Positions 24,240 through 35,749 of a stretch of 64,000 bases of DNA are shown here, one piece after another; positions within the stretch are counted from its first letter, which is position 1, and every line of letters begins with the position of its first letter. A model generated the notes under the pieces. The model ran no database searches. It was not told the origin of the DNA and worked only from the letters and a program-made list of their open reading frames with translations. The DNA lies in the NCBI RefSeq assembly GCF_040958095.1, contig NC_091216.1:2835882-2899881 (forward strand), in the 5' to 3' direction. Source of the DNA: Procambarus clarkii. Lineage: Eukaryota > Arthropoda > Malacostraca > Decapoda > Cambaridae. A program made the translations under genes and the position numbers.

Positions 24240-24707
24240 AAGGCAGTGAAATGATTCAGATATATAGCAATATACTAGTTTCTAAGTAAGAATCCCATAA
24301 GAACTCTTAACAAAACTCGTAAGACATTATTTTCATCATAAGAACTCTTAACAAACTCGTATGATATTATTTTCATTATAAGAACTTTAACAACTTCTAA
24401 AATCTGTGACTAGCCAAATTTACCTGAAAACCGTGGCTCATAAACACGATTTTGAATTTCTCTAATAAGAACTCTTAACAAACTTCTAAAGTCTCGGAAA
24501 TTATTTTCATCATAAGAACTTTTAACAACTTCTAAAATCTGTGACTGACAAAATTTACCTCAAAACCCTGGCTCACACCCGGGATATTGGAACCTGAAAA
24601 CCATGGCTCAAACAGGCGATTTTTGACCTGAAAACCCTGAAAACCATGGCTCACACAGACGATTTTCCCCCCCACCCAAAAAAATGTTCTGTGGCGTGTC
24701 ATCCCTA
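24240..24707. repeat. Short diverged repeats (CATAAGAACTCTTAACAAA and CTGAAAACCATGGCTCA families)
   Basis: There are four to five copies of the first motif between 24,290 and 24,530 and four of the second between 24,420 and 24,660. They directly abut the truncated 3' side of the neighbouring LINE. 23,896-24,240 shows nothing that I can name. Confidence 0.55.
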
Positions 24708-27270
24708 CTACTATCAATTCCCTTCAGAATCTTGAATGTGCTGATCATGTCCCCCCTAACTCTTCTGTTTTCCAGCGAAGTGAGGTTTAATTCCCGTAGT
24801 CTCTCCTCGTAGCTCATACCCCTCAGCTCGGGTACTAGTCTGGTGGCAAACCTTTGAACCTTTTCCAGTTTAGTCTTATCCTTGACTAGATATGGACTCC
24901 ATGCTGGGGCTGCATACTCCAGGATAGGCCTGACATATGTGGTATACAAAGTTCTGAATGATTCTTTACACAAGTTTCTGAATGCCGTTCGTATGTTGGC
25001 CAGCCTGGCATATGCCGCTGATGTTATCTGCTTGATATGTGCTGCAGGAGACAGGTCTGGCGTGATATCAACCCCAAGTCTTTTTCCTTCTCTGACTCCA
25101 GAAGAATTTCCTCTCCCAGATGATACCTTGTATCTGGCCTCCTGCTCCCTACACCTATCTTCATTACATTACATTTGGTTGAGTTAAAATCTAACAACTA
25201 TTTGTTCGACCATTCCTTCAGTTTGTCTAGGTCTTCTTAAAGCCTCAAACAGTCCCTTTCTGTTTTAATCCTTCTCATAATTTTAGCATCGTCCGCAAAC
25301 ATTGAGAGAAATGAATCGATACCCTCTGGGAGATCATTTACATATATCAGAAACAAGATAGGACCACGTACAGAGCCCTGTGGGACTCCACTGGTGACTT
25401 CACGCCAATCGGAGGTCTCACCCCTCACCGTAACTCTCTGCTTCCTATTGCTTAGATACTCCCTTATCCACTGGAGCACCTTACCAGCTACACCTGCCTG
25501 TCTCTCCAGCTTATGTACCAGCCTTTTATGCGGTACTGTGTCAAAGGCTTTCCGACAAACCAAGAAAATGCAGTCCGCCCAGCCCTCTCTTTCTTGCTTA
25601 ATCTTTGTCACCTGATCGTAGAATTCTATCAAGCCTGTAAGGCAAGATTTACCCTCCCTGAACCCATGTTGGCGATTTGTCACGAAGTCCCTTCTCTCCA
25701 GATGTGTTACCAGGTTTTTATCACGATCTCCATCACCTTGCATGGTATACAAGTCAAGGACACTGGCCTGTAGTTCAGTGCCTCTTGCCTGTCGCCCCTT
25801 TTGTATATTGGGACCACATTCGCTGTCTTCCATATTTCTGGTAGGTCTCCCGTCTCCAGTGACTTACTATACACTATGGAGAGTGGCAAGCAAAGTGCCT
25901 CTGCACACTCTTTCAGTATCCATGGTGAGATCCCATCTGGACCAACAGCCTTTCTAACATCCAGATCCAGCAGGTGTCTCTTGACCTCCTCTCTCGTAAT
26001 TTTGAACTCTTCCAAGGCCGCCTGGTTTACTTCCCTTTCTCTTAGCACAGTGACCTCACCTTGTTCTGTTGTGAAGACCTCTTGGAACCTCTTGTTGAGT
26101 TCATCACACACCTCTTTGTTATTCTCTGTATATCTGTCCTCGCCTGTTCTAAGTTTCACTACCTGTTCTTTCACTGTTGTTTTCCTTCTGATTTACTGCC
26201 TGCTGACACTTTTGGGTAACATAGTCCATCATACCCTGTACAGACTTATCTCTGAGGTCTGTGTCCCAAGGTATTTCACTTAGGAAACTTCTCATCTGTT
26301 CATAATTTCCCTTTCGGTATGCCAGCCTTTTGATTCCTAGTTCTTTTTGGGGGGAGATAAGTCCTAGCTCTACCAGGTACTCAAAGTTCAATACACTGTG
26401 GTCACTCATTCCCAAGGGCACTTCCATCTTAACTTCTCTTATATCCCACTCATTTAGGGTAGATATCAAATCAAGCATTGCTGGAACATCTTCTCCTCTC
26501 ATTCTTGTTGGTTCTTTGATGTGCGGGCTTAGAAAGTTTCTTGTTGCCATGTCCAGCAGCTTAGCCCTCCATGTTTCTGGTCCTCCATGCGGGTCTCTGT
26601 TCTTCCAATCTATCTTCCCATGGTTGAAGTCTCCCATAATTAGTAGTCCAGATCCATTCCTGCTAGCAACAGAAGCTGCTCTTTCTATTATGTTAATGGT
26701 GGCCATGTTGTTTCTATCATATTCCTGTCTAGGTCTTCTGTCATTTGGTGATGGATTATATATGACTATAATTTTTTTCCCTCCATTTGTTACGGTACCT
26801 GCTAGGTAGTCATTGAATATCCATCTCCTCAAAATCCCAGCCTTTTCTTACCAGCAGAGCTACACCACCCCCACCTCTTCCTTCCCTCTCTTTCCTCATA
26901 ACATAATAGTCCTGTGGGAACACTGCGTTTGTTATCGTTTTCGTTATCTTTGTTTCTGTGAGGGCTATTATGTCTGGGTTTTCCTCTAGTACCCGTTCTC
27001 CAAGCTCATTTGCTTTATTTGTAATTCCATCTATGTTAGTGTACATCGCTTTGAGGCTCACTTTCTTCTGTCCCTTCTCATATCGCCTCCTTGGTGAGTG
27101 TTCTGCTGGTGGGGGAGGCTGTTCCATAGGTGTGAGGACCTGTGAGGTGGATAACAGGGTCTCAGAGGATACTGGGATGAGGGGCGGGGGATCCAGTGTA
27201 GGGGGAGGGACAGGGAGCGTATGGGGTAAAAGGGGAGGGAGGACGGGAAGGAAAGGGGGTGAGGGAGGAC
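24708..27270 (-). pseudogene. LINE-A ORF2 (endonuclease-reverse transcriptase), frameshifted
   Basis: The endonuclease begins around 27,060 (M-Y-T-N-I-D-G, then A-L-T-E-T-K-I). It continues in another frame at 26,832 with M-G-D-F-N-H-G and S-D-H-S-V-L, the expected Asn/Glu/Asp/His catalytic motifs. The RT follows in pieces: 26,174-25,707 (K-A-V-G-P-D-G, N-Y-R-P-V-S-L), 25,833-25,237 (Q-H-G-F-R-E-G-K-S-C, K-A-F-D-T-V-P-H-K, G-V-P-Q-G-S-V and M-F-A-D-D-A), and 24,973-24,708 (thumb region, Y-V-R-P-I-L-E-Y-A-A-P-A-W-S). At least four frame changes separate these pieces. The sequence upstream of the endonuclease is extremely Pro-rich. The ORF2 start is uncertain; an ATG before E-Q-P-P-P-P-A-E-H-S near 27,128 is one candidate. 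Confidence 0.75.
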
Positions 27271-27375
27271 TTGGGAGGAGGGGAAGGGTAGAAGGGTGGG
27301 GATTAGGTGTAGGGGGAGGGAGATTTGGCTGAACATTTGAGTGGGAGCAGGGAGGGTTTGGGGTAGGGGGGTTTT

Positions 27376-28228
27376 CTATGCAGAGGAGGGAGGCGGGGTT
27401 GTTCTCCCTTCTGGTGTTACTGGGTAGCTGGTTGTGGGTTCCCCCCTCGCTTCTGGGGGTGTTGTGTTGGGAGCTGTGACTTCCTGGTTTTCCCCTCTCG
27501 CCCTGCGCCTCTTCCTTGCTTCTGCCGCAACGGCTCTCTCCTCCCTTGTCATGTCTTTCTGGAGGAATACATTTTTTAATTTTCCCACGTTTTTCAGGGA
27601 GTTCTTCCTTAATAGGATCTTCTCCTTTGTGCTCTCGTTTGCAAACACTATCTTTATCATTCCGTCTCGGTCTTTGTTGTACCAACCTAGCCTGAAAACC
27701 TTCTCAATGCTATGCTCAGCCCCTTACATGTCTAGTACCTTTAGTACTTCATTCACTGCTGCTTTGTCTTTGTCTTTCCACTCTGTCCTATTAGAGCCTT
27801 CCTGCTCTTTAATACCCACAGCAACCACTGATCTGTTCCTTTCCAGCAGTTGGCTAGTGGAGCGTGCCGCCTCCTGTGAGGTGGCTGCTTTCATGGCCAC
27901 CTCCATCACTGCAGTCATTACTTCAGAGTGTTTTTTTTTTTAGTATTTTCGCAAATGTTGCTTTTATTTTGACATTCTCATCGAAAAAACTATTACCACC
28001 TTCTCGCTGGATGGTTTTCTGATTCTCAGCCTCGATACCATTCTCTTTGAGGGCTCTAATCTCCTCCTTTGCTGCTGTCAGCTCTCTTTTCAGGTTGCTT
28101 ATTTCGTTCTTCATTTCCTGCATCATTTCTTGCATCTCACTCTTAATGTCCTCCAGAAACTGGGAGAACATTTCCTTCATTTCGTCACACTGGCTCTTCC
28201 CTGTTCCCCTGGTACCTCTGGCTGCCAT
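27376..28228 (-). pseudogene. LINE-A ORF1 protein, frameshifted
   Basis: It starts at ATG 28,228 with M-A-A-R-G-T. The first 100 residues hold a long Met/Glu/Lys-rich coiled coil (about residues 15-65). The middle part (27,918-27,724) and the end (27,685-27,376) lie in other frames, so at least two frameshifts are present. The distal part has an F-R-L-G-W-Y-N-K-D-R-D segment, seen intact in the 56,518-57,276 copy, then a basic region, consistent with coiled-coil plus RRM-like LINE ORF1 proteins that bind element RNA. Stop context and a Pro/Ser-rich tail precede ORF2. Confidence 0.65.
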
Positions 28229-28493
28229 GCTTGACCCTGTTCCTATAGTTGTGCCATGATAGGATTTGTCAGGAGGGCAGAGTGGGATGGGGAGGGAGAG
28301 AGAGAGAGGAAGAGAGAGAGAAGGGAGTGATAAAGGGAGAGATAAATGGGTGGGTGGGGGGGATCCGACCCTTCCACTGAAGTGAGAAGAAAGTAGAAGG
28401 GGAGGGGGAGAGGAGATGGAGAGAGGCGGGAGGGAGAGAGGGAGAGAGAGGAGAGGGAGAGAGTGGGTGAGGGAGAGAATAGTGAGGGAGAGA

Positions 28494-28648
<155 letters not shown>

Positions 28649-28744
28649 CGCGTACGTGCGCGTTCGCGGTGAGACTGTAGCAAGTATTGTATATTATTGG
28701 AACAGTTTATGAAACAAAGTTTGTGTAGACCTTTTGTAACCAAC

Positions 28745-29205
28745 GGTCCTGCTGGCACCATAGTTGGCTCGTTGACCACATCCCTGGAAACACAGCACCT
28801 GCTGGCACCATAGTTGGCTCGTTGACCACATCCCTGGAAACACAGCACCTGCTGGCACCATAGTTGGCTCGTTGACCACATCCCTGGAAACACAGCACCT
28901 GCTGGCACCATAGTTGGCTCGTTGCCAACATCCCTGGAAACACAGCACCTGCTGGCACCATAGTTGGCTCGTTGACCACATCCCTGGAAACACAGCACCT
29001 GCTGGCTCCATAGTTGGCTCGTTGACCACATCCCTGGAAACACAGCACCTGCTGGCACCATAGTTGGCTCGTTGCCCACATCCCTGGAAACACAGCACCT
29101 GCTGGCACCATAGTTGGCTCGTTGACCACATCCCTGGAAACACAGCACCTGCTGGCACCATAGTTGGCTCGTTGACCACATCCCTGGAAACAACGGTCCT
29201 GCTGG
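28745..29205. repeat. 50-bp minisatellite, left arm, 9 copies
   Basis: The unit begins GCTGGCACCATAGTTGGCTC and continues GTTGACCACATCCCTGGAAA. The TAGTTGGCTC start recurs every 50 bases from 28,761 to 29,161. All three frames on the - strand are stop-free because of the repeat, producing 175-316-residue pseudo-ORFs that are not genes. Confidence 0.95.
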
Positions 29206-29404
29206 AAGCCAACTTTAACAATGCCTACCATTGTGAGTGATAAATGAGAGGCGTTAACGACACAGGCGGGATAATGGCAGGGGATAATGAGGCCATATAT
29301 TGTGAGGATGATCGCTTCAGTCATTGTGTGCAACTTTAGGTGTTACTAATTATAATGATGCTCCAAGTGTACAATGAAGTCACATTAACGATGTTTCACC
29401 GAGA

Positions 29405-29475
29405 AAATCAGTAGGAGTCAATAGGATTCGAACCCCCGACACACTTTTGTCTGACACTGAAACACCATGATGGTT
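29405..29475 (-). mobile_element. tRNA-like SINE segment (left arm)
   Basis: On the - strand the sequence GGGGGTTCGAATCC matches a tRNA/SINE B box. The same segment sits on the + strand at about 37,495-37,555 in the right arm. It is short and lacks a clear 3' tail, so only a SINE fragment is called. Confidence 0.45.
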
Positions 29476-29639
29476 GATGGTCCTACATTCCTGAAGTGTG
29501 TGTTACACATTGTTATAATTTAGTTCTTGTTATAAATATTTATTTTTATATTATTTTATTGGAATTATTATTATTATTATTGTTATTTTTATTATTGTTA
29601 TTTTTACTACACAGTGAAATCCCATTATCATGATATATC

Positions 29640-29745
29640 AATTACAAAATCCACAGGATCTGTGATGAGGGTTCGAACCTATACGCAGGGTGTTCCCAGG
29701 CGCGCTCTAGTCAACAGTACCACCACATGCTCAAAGGAACTCCAC
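29640..29745 (-). mobile_element. tRNA-derived SINE fragment (left arm)
   Basis: On the - strand GGTGGTACTGTTGACTAGAG (A-box-like) is followed about 40 bases on by AGGTTCGAACCC (B box), then the decapod-typical CTCATCACAGATCCTGTGGA. It is the mirror of the copy at 37,225-37,320. Confidence 0.6.
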
Positions 29746-29895
29746 GATATCTCTGAGTATTACAATAATAATAATAATAATTATGATTATTTTTATTATT
29801 ATTATTGAGAAACAAACTACAATATCGGAATTCTTAAACGAAGATGATGAAAAGATGTAATACATATGTAAATGTATTATTAAAGTGATCAAGTG

Positions 29896-31745
29896 CAGTA
29901 AACACCCTGTATCAGGTGCTGTAAACACCCTGTATCAGGTGCAGTAAACACCCTGTATCAGGTGCTGTAAACACCCTGTATCAGGTGCTGAAAACACCCT
30001 GTATCAGGTGCTGTAAACACCCTGTATCAGGTGCTGAAAACACCCTGTATCAGGTGCTGTAAACACCCTGTATCAGGTGCTGAAAACACCCTGTATCGGG
30101 TGCTGTAAACACCCTGTATCAGGTGCTGTAAACACCCTGTATCAGGTGCTGTAAACACCCTGTATCAGGTGCAGTAAACACCCTGTATCAGGTGCTGTAA
30201 ACACCCTGTATCAGGTGCAGTAAACACCCTGTATCAGGTGCTGTAAACACCCTGTATCAGGTGCTGTAAACACCCTGTATCAGGTGCTGTAAACACCCTG
30301 TATCAGGTGCTGTAAATACCCTGTATCAGGTGCAGTAAACACCCTGTATCAGGTGCTGTAAACACCCTGTATCAGGTGTTGTAAACACCCTGTATCAGGT
30401 GCTGTAAACACCCTGTATCAAGTGCTGTAAACACCCTGTATCAGGTGCAGTAAACACCCTATTTCAGGTGCTGTAAACACCCTGTATCAGGTGTTGTAAA
30501 CACCCTGTATCAGGTGCTGTAAACACTCTGTATCAGGTGCTGTAAACACCCTGTATCAGGTGTTGTAAACACCCTGTATCAGGTGCAGTAAACACCTTGT
30601 ATCAGGTGCTGTAAACACCCTGTATCAGGTGCAGTAAACACCCTGTATCAGGTGCTGTAAACACCCTGTATCAGGTGCAGTAAACACCCTGTATCAGGTG
30701 CAGTAAACACCCTGTATCAGGTGCAGTAAACACCCTGTATCAGGTGTTGTAAACACCCTGTATCAGGTGCAGTAAACACCCTGTATCAGGTGCTGTAAAC
30801 ACCCTGTATCAGGTGCAGTAAACACCCTGTATCAGGTGCTGTAAACACCCTGTATCAGGTGTTGTAAACACCCTGTATCAGGTGCTGTAAACACCCTGTA
30901 TCAGGTGCTGTAAACACCCTGTATCAGGTGTTGTAAACACCCTGTATCAGGTGCAGTAAACACCTTGTATCAGGTGCAGTAAACACCCTGTATCAGGTGC
31001 TGTAAACACCCTGTATCAGGTGCAGTAAACACCCTGTATCAGGTGCTGTAAACACCCTGTATCAGGTGCTGTAAACACCCTGTATCAGGTGCAGTAAACA
31101 CCCTGTATCAGGTGCAGTAAACACCTTGTATCAGGTGCAGTAAACACCCTGTATCAGGTGCAGTAAACACCCTGTATCAGGTGCAGTAAACACCCTGTAT
31201 CAGGTGCTGTAAACACCCTGTGTCAGGTGCAGTAAACACCCTGTATCAGGTGCAGTAAACACCCTGTATCAGGTGCAGTAAACACCCTGTATCAGGTGCA
31301 GTAAACACCCTGTATCAGGTGCAGTAAACACCCTGTATCAGGTGCAGTAAACACCTTGTATCAGGTGCGGTAAACACACTGTATCAGGTGCAGTAAACAC
31401 CCTGTATCAGGTGCAGTAAACACACTGTATCAGGTGCAGTAAACACACTGTCTCAGGTGCAGTAAACACACTGTATCAGGTGCAGTAAAAACCCTGTATC
31501 AGGTGCAGTAAACACACTGTATCAGGTGCAGTAAACACCCTGTATCAGATGCAGTAAACACCCTGTATCAGGTGCAGTAAACACCCTGTATCAGGTGCAG
31601 TAAACACCCTGTATCAGGTGCAGTAAACACCCTGTATCAGGTGCAGTAAACACCCTGTATCAGGTGCAGTAAACAACTTGTGTCTGGTGCAGTAAACACC
31701 CTGTATCAGGTGCTGTAAACACGTTGTATCAGGTGCCGTAAACAA
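29896..31745. repeat. 23-bp minisatellite, left arm, about 80 copies
   Basis: The unit is GTAAACACCCTGTATCAGGT plus GCA or GCT. The GCAG/GCTG variants alternate non-randomly. Its mirror in the right arm has only about 57 copies. Confidence 0.95.
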
Positions 31746-31837
31746 TGTTGTGTAGAAAGGTTCGGTGGTCGCATTTGTGTGTCTGGCAGAGCACCTCGTG
31801 TGACGTCCAGCATTAGACGTCGGTATTTTTATTCTCC

Positions 31838-31995
31838 CCCCAGGGGATTCCCCCCGGGGGGAGGGTCGCAGGGGATCCCCCGGGGGGGGGGGGGGTTCTC
31901 AGGGTTTTTTCCAGGGGAGGTTCCCAGGGGATCCCCAGGGTGTTGCCAAGGATCCCCGGGGGAAGGGTGTTGCCAGGGGATCCATAGGGGTGTCG
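31838..31995. repeat. G-rich GGGGATCCCC repeat (left arm)
   Basis: Short units around GGGGATCCCC and long G runs (up to 14 G near 31,880-31,893) could form G-quadruplexes. The right arm has a longer C-rich version at 35,358-35,655. Confidence 0.7.
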
Positions 31996-32140
31996 AAACC
32001 TAGATGAGCGTCCTCGTGTCTCTAAACACCACAAAGTCTGTGCTTAAATGAATAAATGAAATTAATTAATCTTCATTAAGAATAATTTTGCAGTTAATCG
32101 GGTCGACTTCACTAAAAGAGTTGTTGCCCTTTACCAACTC

Positions 32141-32338
32141 TTAGACAACATATACCCCTTCTGGTAGGCGTCTGTCTTTGATACTCGAGTTGTTGTATAC
32201 AACTCTACTGCTCGTAAAAGTCATTCTGTGATTAAAGTCCCAAAAGTGGTTAGCAATAGCATTATTTCTATCAATTCGTTTTACTTCAATCTTGTGCATA
32301 TTAAGTGTAGACAAGTAAGCTGTATCCACCTTAATCAA
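32141..32338 (-). pseudogene. Possible Penelope-like element C-terminal (GIY-YIG region) fragment, left arm
   Basis: The 65-residue frame contains R-N-N-A-I-A-N-H-F-W-D-F-N-H-R-M, then T-S-S-R-V-V-Y, then R-R-L-P-E-G. This resembles the conserved N-A-x-x-x-H and later Arg/Glu positions of the endonuclease tail of Penelope-like retroelements. The match is short and made from memory of the family pattern; it could also be chance. An identical copy (one residue different) lies at 35,010-35,207. Confidence 0.35.
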
Positions 32339-32344
32339 TGGATG

Positions 32345-33960
32345 GATTAAAGGAAAACAATGTACCTTAAAAGTAGCTTTTCATCTAAATTTTTCAAAGC
32401 AAGAACAGTTCCTTTCCATTACAAGCAATTGGTCGACACAGCTCGTGAAAGACATGTGGCCGAGGGCAGCCAGTTACACAGCGAGAGAGCCGCCCCACTT
32501 GTACCTGTGTTGAAGGCTGACTCAATATCAACGAGAAGTTGTGCTGATTTTAAGGAACTAAATAACCGCATTTACTGAGAAATACCCTTTAACCTTTACC
32601 TATGATAGATGAGTTATTGTCAGTGGGTTACAAGGGTATAATATTTTCTAAGATTGACGTTAAGGATGCTTAGTTGCAAGTTTCTGGAAATGAGAAGCGC
32701 CAGAAACTGTTCATCATTAATAATTATAAAGGGTTATTCAAGTATTTAAAACTTCCGTTTCGACTCTCCTCTCCGCAATTGTTCCAAGATTTATGTCATA
32801 ACGATTAGTGAAGACTGAGGGTGTGGCTAGTTTTTTTGGAAGATATTTTTGTTTGTGAAGAGAATGAAGTGAAACATGATAATAGATTTTAAGTGTTTTG
32901 AATCGTTTGCAAGGGCACAATGGGAGGATTATTAAGGTTAAATTAGTATTGAATACCAAATCCACTGATTACCTGGGGGTACCATAGTTCCTGTAAGGGC
33001 TTTACCCCTTCCCACAAAAATGTAGCCGCTATAGTGGAGGCCCAAGCCTCGACATCATTGGGGGAAGTAGTATTTCTTGGTGATGGAAACTTATTTTTTG
33101 TAAATTTATCAAGAATTTTTCAACAAATTATCTCCCTTGTGTGAATTGTTGATGGTCAGGAAACAGCAGTATTTTGCAAGCTAGAAAATATTTTCCCCAG
33201 AACAGTATTGTTCCCAATTACACAAAGAAGCCTTAGTCTTCGTATATATTATAAAATATGCAGAGGTATTTTCTGCTTGGTAGGAAATTTATTGCTGGAA
33301 TGGGCCATAACCCCTTTAAGATTGTTCGGCAGAGTTAAACAAATTACATTTAATGTCAATGTTAGAATTCAACATTGGACATTGCTGTTGTAACAATTCA
33401 GTAAGATTTAGTTTAAACCAGGTAATGATAATGTAGCGGCAGATGCATTAAGCAGATTGCCTATTACAGAAGAGTTGAATTCTAGTAATCCAGTGGAATA
33501 TATAAACTTGGTAGAATCTGGCATGTCATTAGGAAGGCAACTAGAGATACCAAATTAAGTTAATTAATTATGTTAAGTATGGGTGGAATGATAATTTACA
33601 ATTATCTGAGTAAGCTGCAGTAAGGGCTGACCTGAGTATTCACCAGGATGTAATCTTATATAGGAACAGATTGTGATTCTTGTTGAACAACATGAAATAT
33701 ATTAGAACACTTGCATGTTGGTCATAATGCAGAAGCAGAAGCAAGACGATGGGTTCGGTAGACATAAATTGACCAAGATATTGCCGAAGTAACTAAGAAT
33801 ATTCACATTTGTGTTAAGAATTATCAGAAACCACAGGCCCCAGTACTTTCCTGGTCAAGACTTCATGTAGATTATGCTGAACTTATCGATAATATGTATT
33901 TGAAAATTTTAGATTGACTCAAAATTTATGAATGTTCATGTGTGTAAACAAATCCACAAG
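32345..33960 (+). pseudogene. Ty3/gypsy pol remnant (RT, RNase H, integrase), left arm and spacer
   Basis: The frame at 32,360-32,578 shows the gypsy RT N-terminal pattern: F-K-A-R-T-V-P-F, then K-Q-L-V-D, then A-P-L-V-P-V-L-K-A-D and C-A-D-F-K. Further on, across stops, come F-S-K-I-D-V-K-D-A, K-G-L-F-K-Y and the RNase H end P-G-N-D-N-V-A-A-D-A-L-S (about 33,418-33,455). An integrase-like H-V-G-H zinc-finger region follows (about 33,715-33,800). Many stops and frameshifts show an old copy. No LTRs were identified. The RNase H end and integrase lie in the unduplicated spacer; the RT lies in the duplicated arm. Confidence 0.7.
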
Positions 33961-33985
33961 GGCCGTGACGAGGATTCGAGGATCC
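33935..33985 (-). mobile_element. SINE tail fragment at the spacer/right-arm junction
   Basis: On the - strand it reads CTCGAATCCTCGTCACGGCC then CTTGTGGATTTGTTT, a decayed B box plus the tail sequence seen in the other SINE fragments here (B box, CTCATCACNG, CCTGTGGATTT). It lies exactly at the inner boundary of the right arm. Confidence 0.5.
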
Positions 33986-33990
33986 TTACT

Positions 33991-35000
33991 TGACATTAAA
34001 TGTAATTTGTTTAACTCTGCCGAACAATCTTAAAGGGGTTATGGCCCATTCCAGCAATAAATTTCCTACCAAGCAGAAAATACCTCTGCATATTTTATAA
34101 TATATACGAAGACTAAGGCTTCTTTGTGTAATTGGGAACAATACTGTTCTGGGGAAGATATTTTCTAGCTTGCAAAATACTGCTGTTTCCTGACGATCAA
34201 CAATTCACACAAGGGAAATAATTTGTTGAAAAATTCTTGATAAATTTACAAAAATAAGTTTCCATCCCTAAAAAATACTACTTCCCCCAATGATGTCGAG
34301 GCTTGGGCCTCCACTATAGCGGCTACATTTTTGTGGGAAGGGGTAAAGCCCTTACAGGAACTATGGTACCCCCAGGTAATCAGTGGATTTGGTATTCAAT
34401 ACTAATTTAACCTTAATAATCCTCCCATTGTGCCCTTGCAAACGATTCAAAACACTTAAAATCTATTACCATGTTTCACTTCATTCTCTTCACAAACAAA
34501 AATATCTTCCAAAAAAAACTAGCCACACCCTCAGTCTTCACTAATCGTTATGACATAAATCTTGGAACAATTGCGGAGAGGAGAGTCGAAACGGAAGTTT
34601 TAAATACTTGAATAACCTTTATAATTATTAATGATGAACAGTTTCTGGCGCTTCTCATTTCCAGAAACTTGCAACTAAGCATCCTTAACGTCAATCTTAG
34701 AAAATATTATACCCTTGTAACCCACTGACAATAACTCATCTATCATAGGTAAAGGTTAAAGGGTATTTCTCAGTAAATGCGGTTATTTAGTTCCTTAAAA
34801 TCAGCACAACTTCTCGTTGATATTGAGTCAGCCTTCAACACAGGTACAAGTGGGGCGGCTCTCTCGCTGTGTAACTGGCTGCCCTCGGCCACATGTCTTT
34901 CACGAGCTGTGTCGACCAATTGCTTGTAATGGAAAGGAACTGTTCTTGCTTTGAAAAATTTAGATGAAAAGCTACTTTTAAGGTACATTGTTTTCCTTCA
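33991..35000 (-). pseudogene. Ty3/gypsy RT remnant, right arm (mirror copy)
   Basis: This is the reverse-strand copy of 32,345-33,358. The frame 34,770-34,988 is identical in translation to 32,360-32,578. Only the part of pol lying in the arm is duplicated, ending at the same point as the arm. Confidence 0.65.
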
Positions 35001-35009
35001 ATCCATCCA

Positions 35010-35207
35010 TTGATTAAGGTGGATACAGCTTACTTGTCTACACTTAATATGCACAAGATTGAAGTAAAACGAATTGATAGGAATAATGCTATTGCTAACC
35101 ATTTTTGGGACTTTAATCACAGAATGACTTTTACGAGCAGTAGAGTTGTATACAACAACTCGAGTATCAAAGACAGACGCCTACCAGAAGGGGTAAATGT
35201 TGTCTAA
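35010..35207 (+). pseudogene. Possible Penelope-like element C-terminal fragment, right arm
   Basis: Mirror copy of 32,141-32,338, differing at one residue (Asn for Tyr near the C-terminus). The same reservations apply. Confidence 0.35.
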
Positions 35208-35357
35208 GAGTTGGTAAAGGGCAACAACTCTTTTAGTGAAGTCGACCCGATTAACTGCAAAATTATTCTTAATGAAGATAAATTAATTTCATTTATTCAT
35301 ATAAGCACAGACCTTGTGGTGTTTAGAGACACGAGGACGCTCATCTAGGTTTCGACA

Positions 35358-35655
35358 CCCCCTGTGGATCCCCTGGGAACACCCTGGGTATCCCCTGGGA
35401 ACCCCCCCCACCGGGGGATCCCCTAGGAACACCCTGGGGATCCCCTGGGAACCCCCCCCCCGGGGGATCCCCTGGGAACCTCCCCTGGAGATCCCCTGGG
35501 AATCCCCCCCAAGGGATCCCCTGGGAACCCCCCCCCCCATGGAATCCCCTGGGAACCCCCCCGGAGAATCCCCTGGGAACCCCCCCGAGAATCCCCTGGG
35601 AACCCCCCCGGAGAATCCCCTGAGAACCCCCCCCCCCGGAGAATCCCCTGGGGGG
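35358..35655. repeat. C-rich GATCCCCTGGGAACCCCC repeat (right arm)
   Basis: There are about ten units of roughly 27-33 bases with variable C runs. The array is longer than the left-arm counterpart, so it has changed length since the arms were formed. The overlapping frames (114-124 residues) are low-complexity Gly/Pro artefacts. Confidence 0.75.
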
Positions 35656-35749
35656 TGAATCAAAATACCGACATCTAATGCTGGACGTCACACAAGGTGC
35701 TCCGCAAGACACAGAAATGCGACCACCGAACCTTTGTACACAACATTGT

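Larger units (their letters stand above)
28650..33359. repeat. Left arm of giant inverted repeat
   Basis: The arm is the reverse complement of 33,990 to about 38,510. Anchor pairs sum to about 67,349 in the inner part (for example the + frame 32,360-32,578 and the - frame 34,770-34,988 have the same translation). The arm contains, outside to inside, a 50-bp minisatellite, tRNA-like segments, an AT-rich microsatellite, a 23-bp minisatellite, a G-rich repeat, a Penelope-like fragment and a gypsy pol remnant. Outside the minisatellites the arms look nearly identical by eye. Confidence 0.9.

Noticed and set aside
31779-32034. Gly/Pro-rich ORFs on both strands
   Set aside because: They arise from the GGGGATCCCC repeat and its runs of G; the mirror arm shows the same artefact with different lengths.
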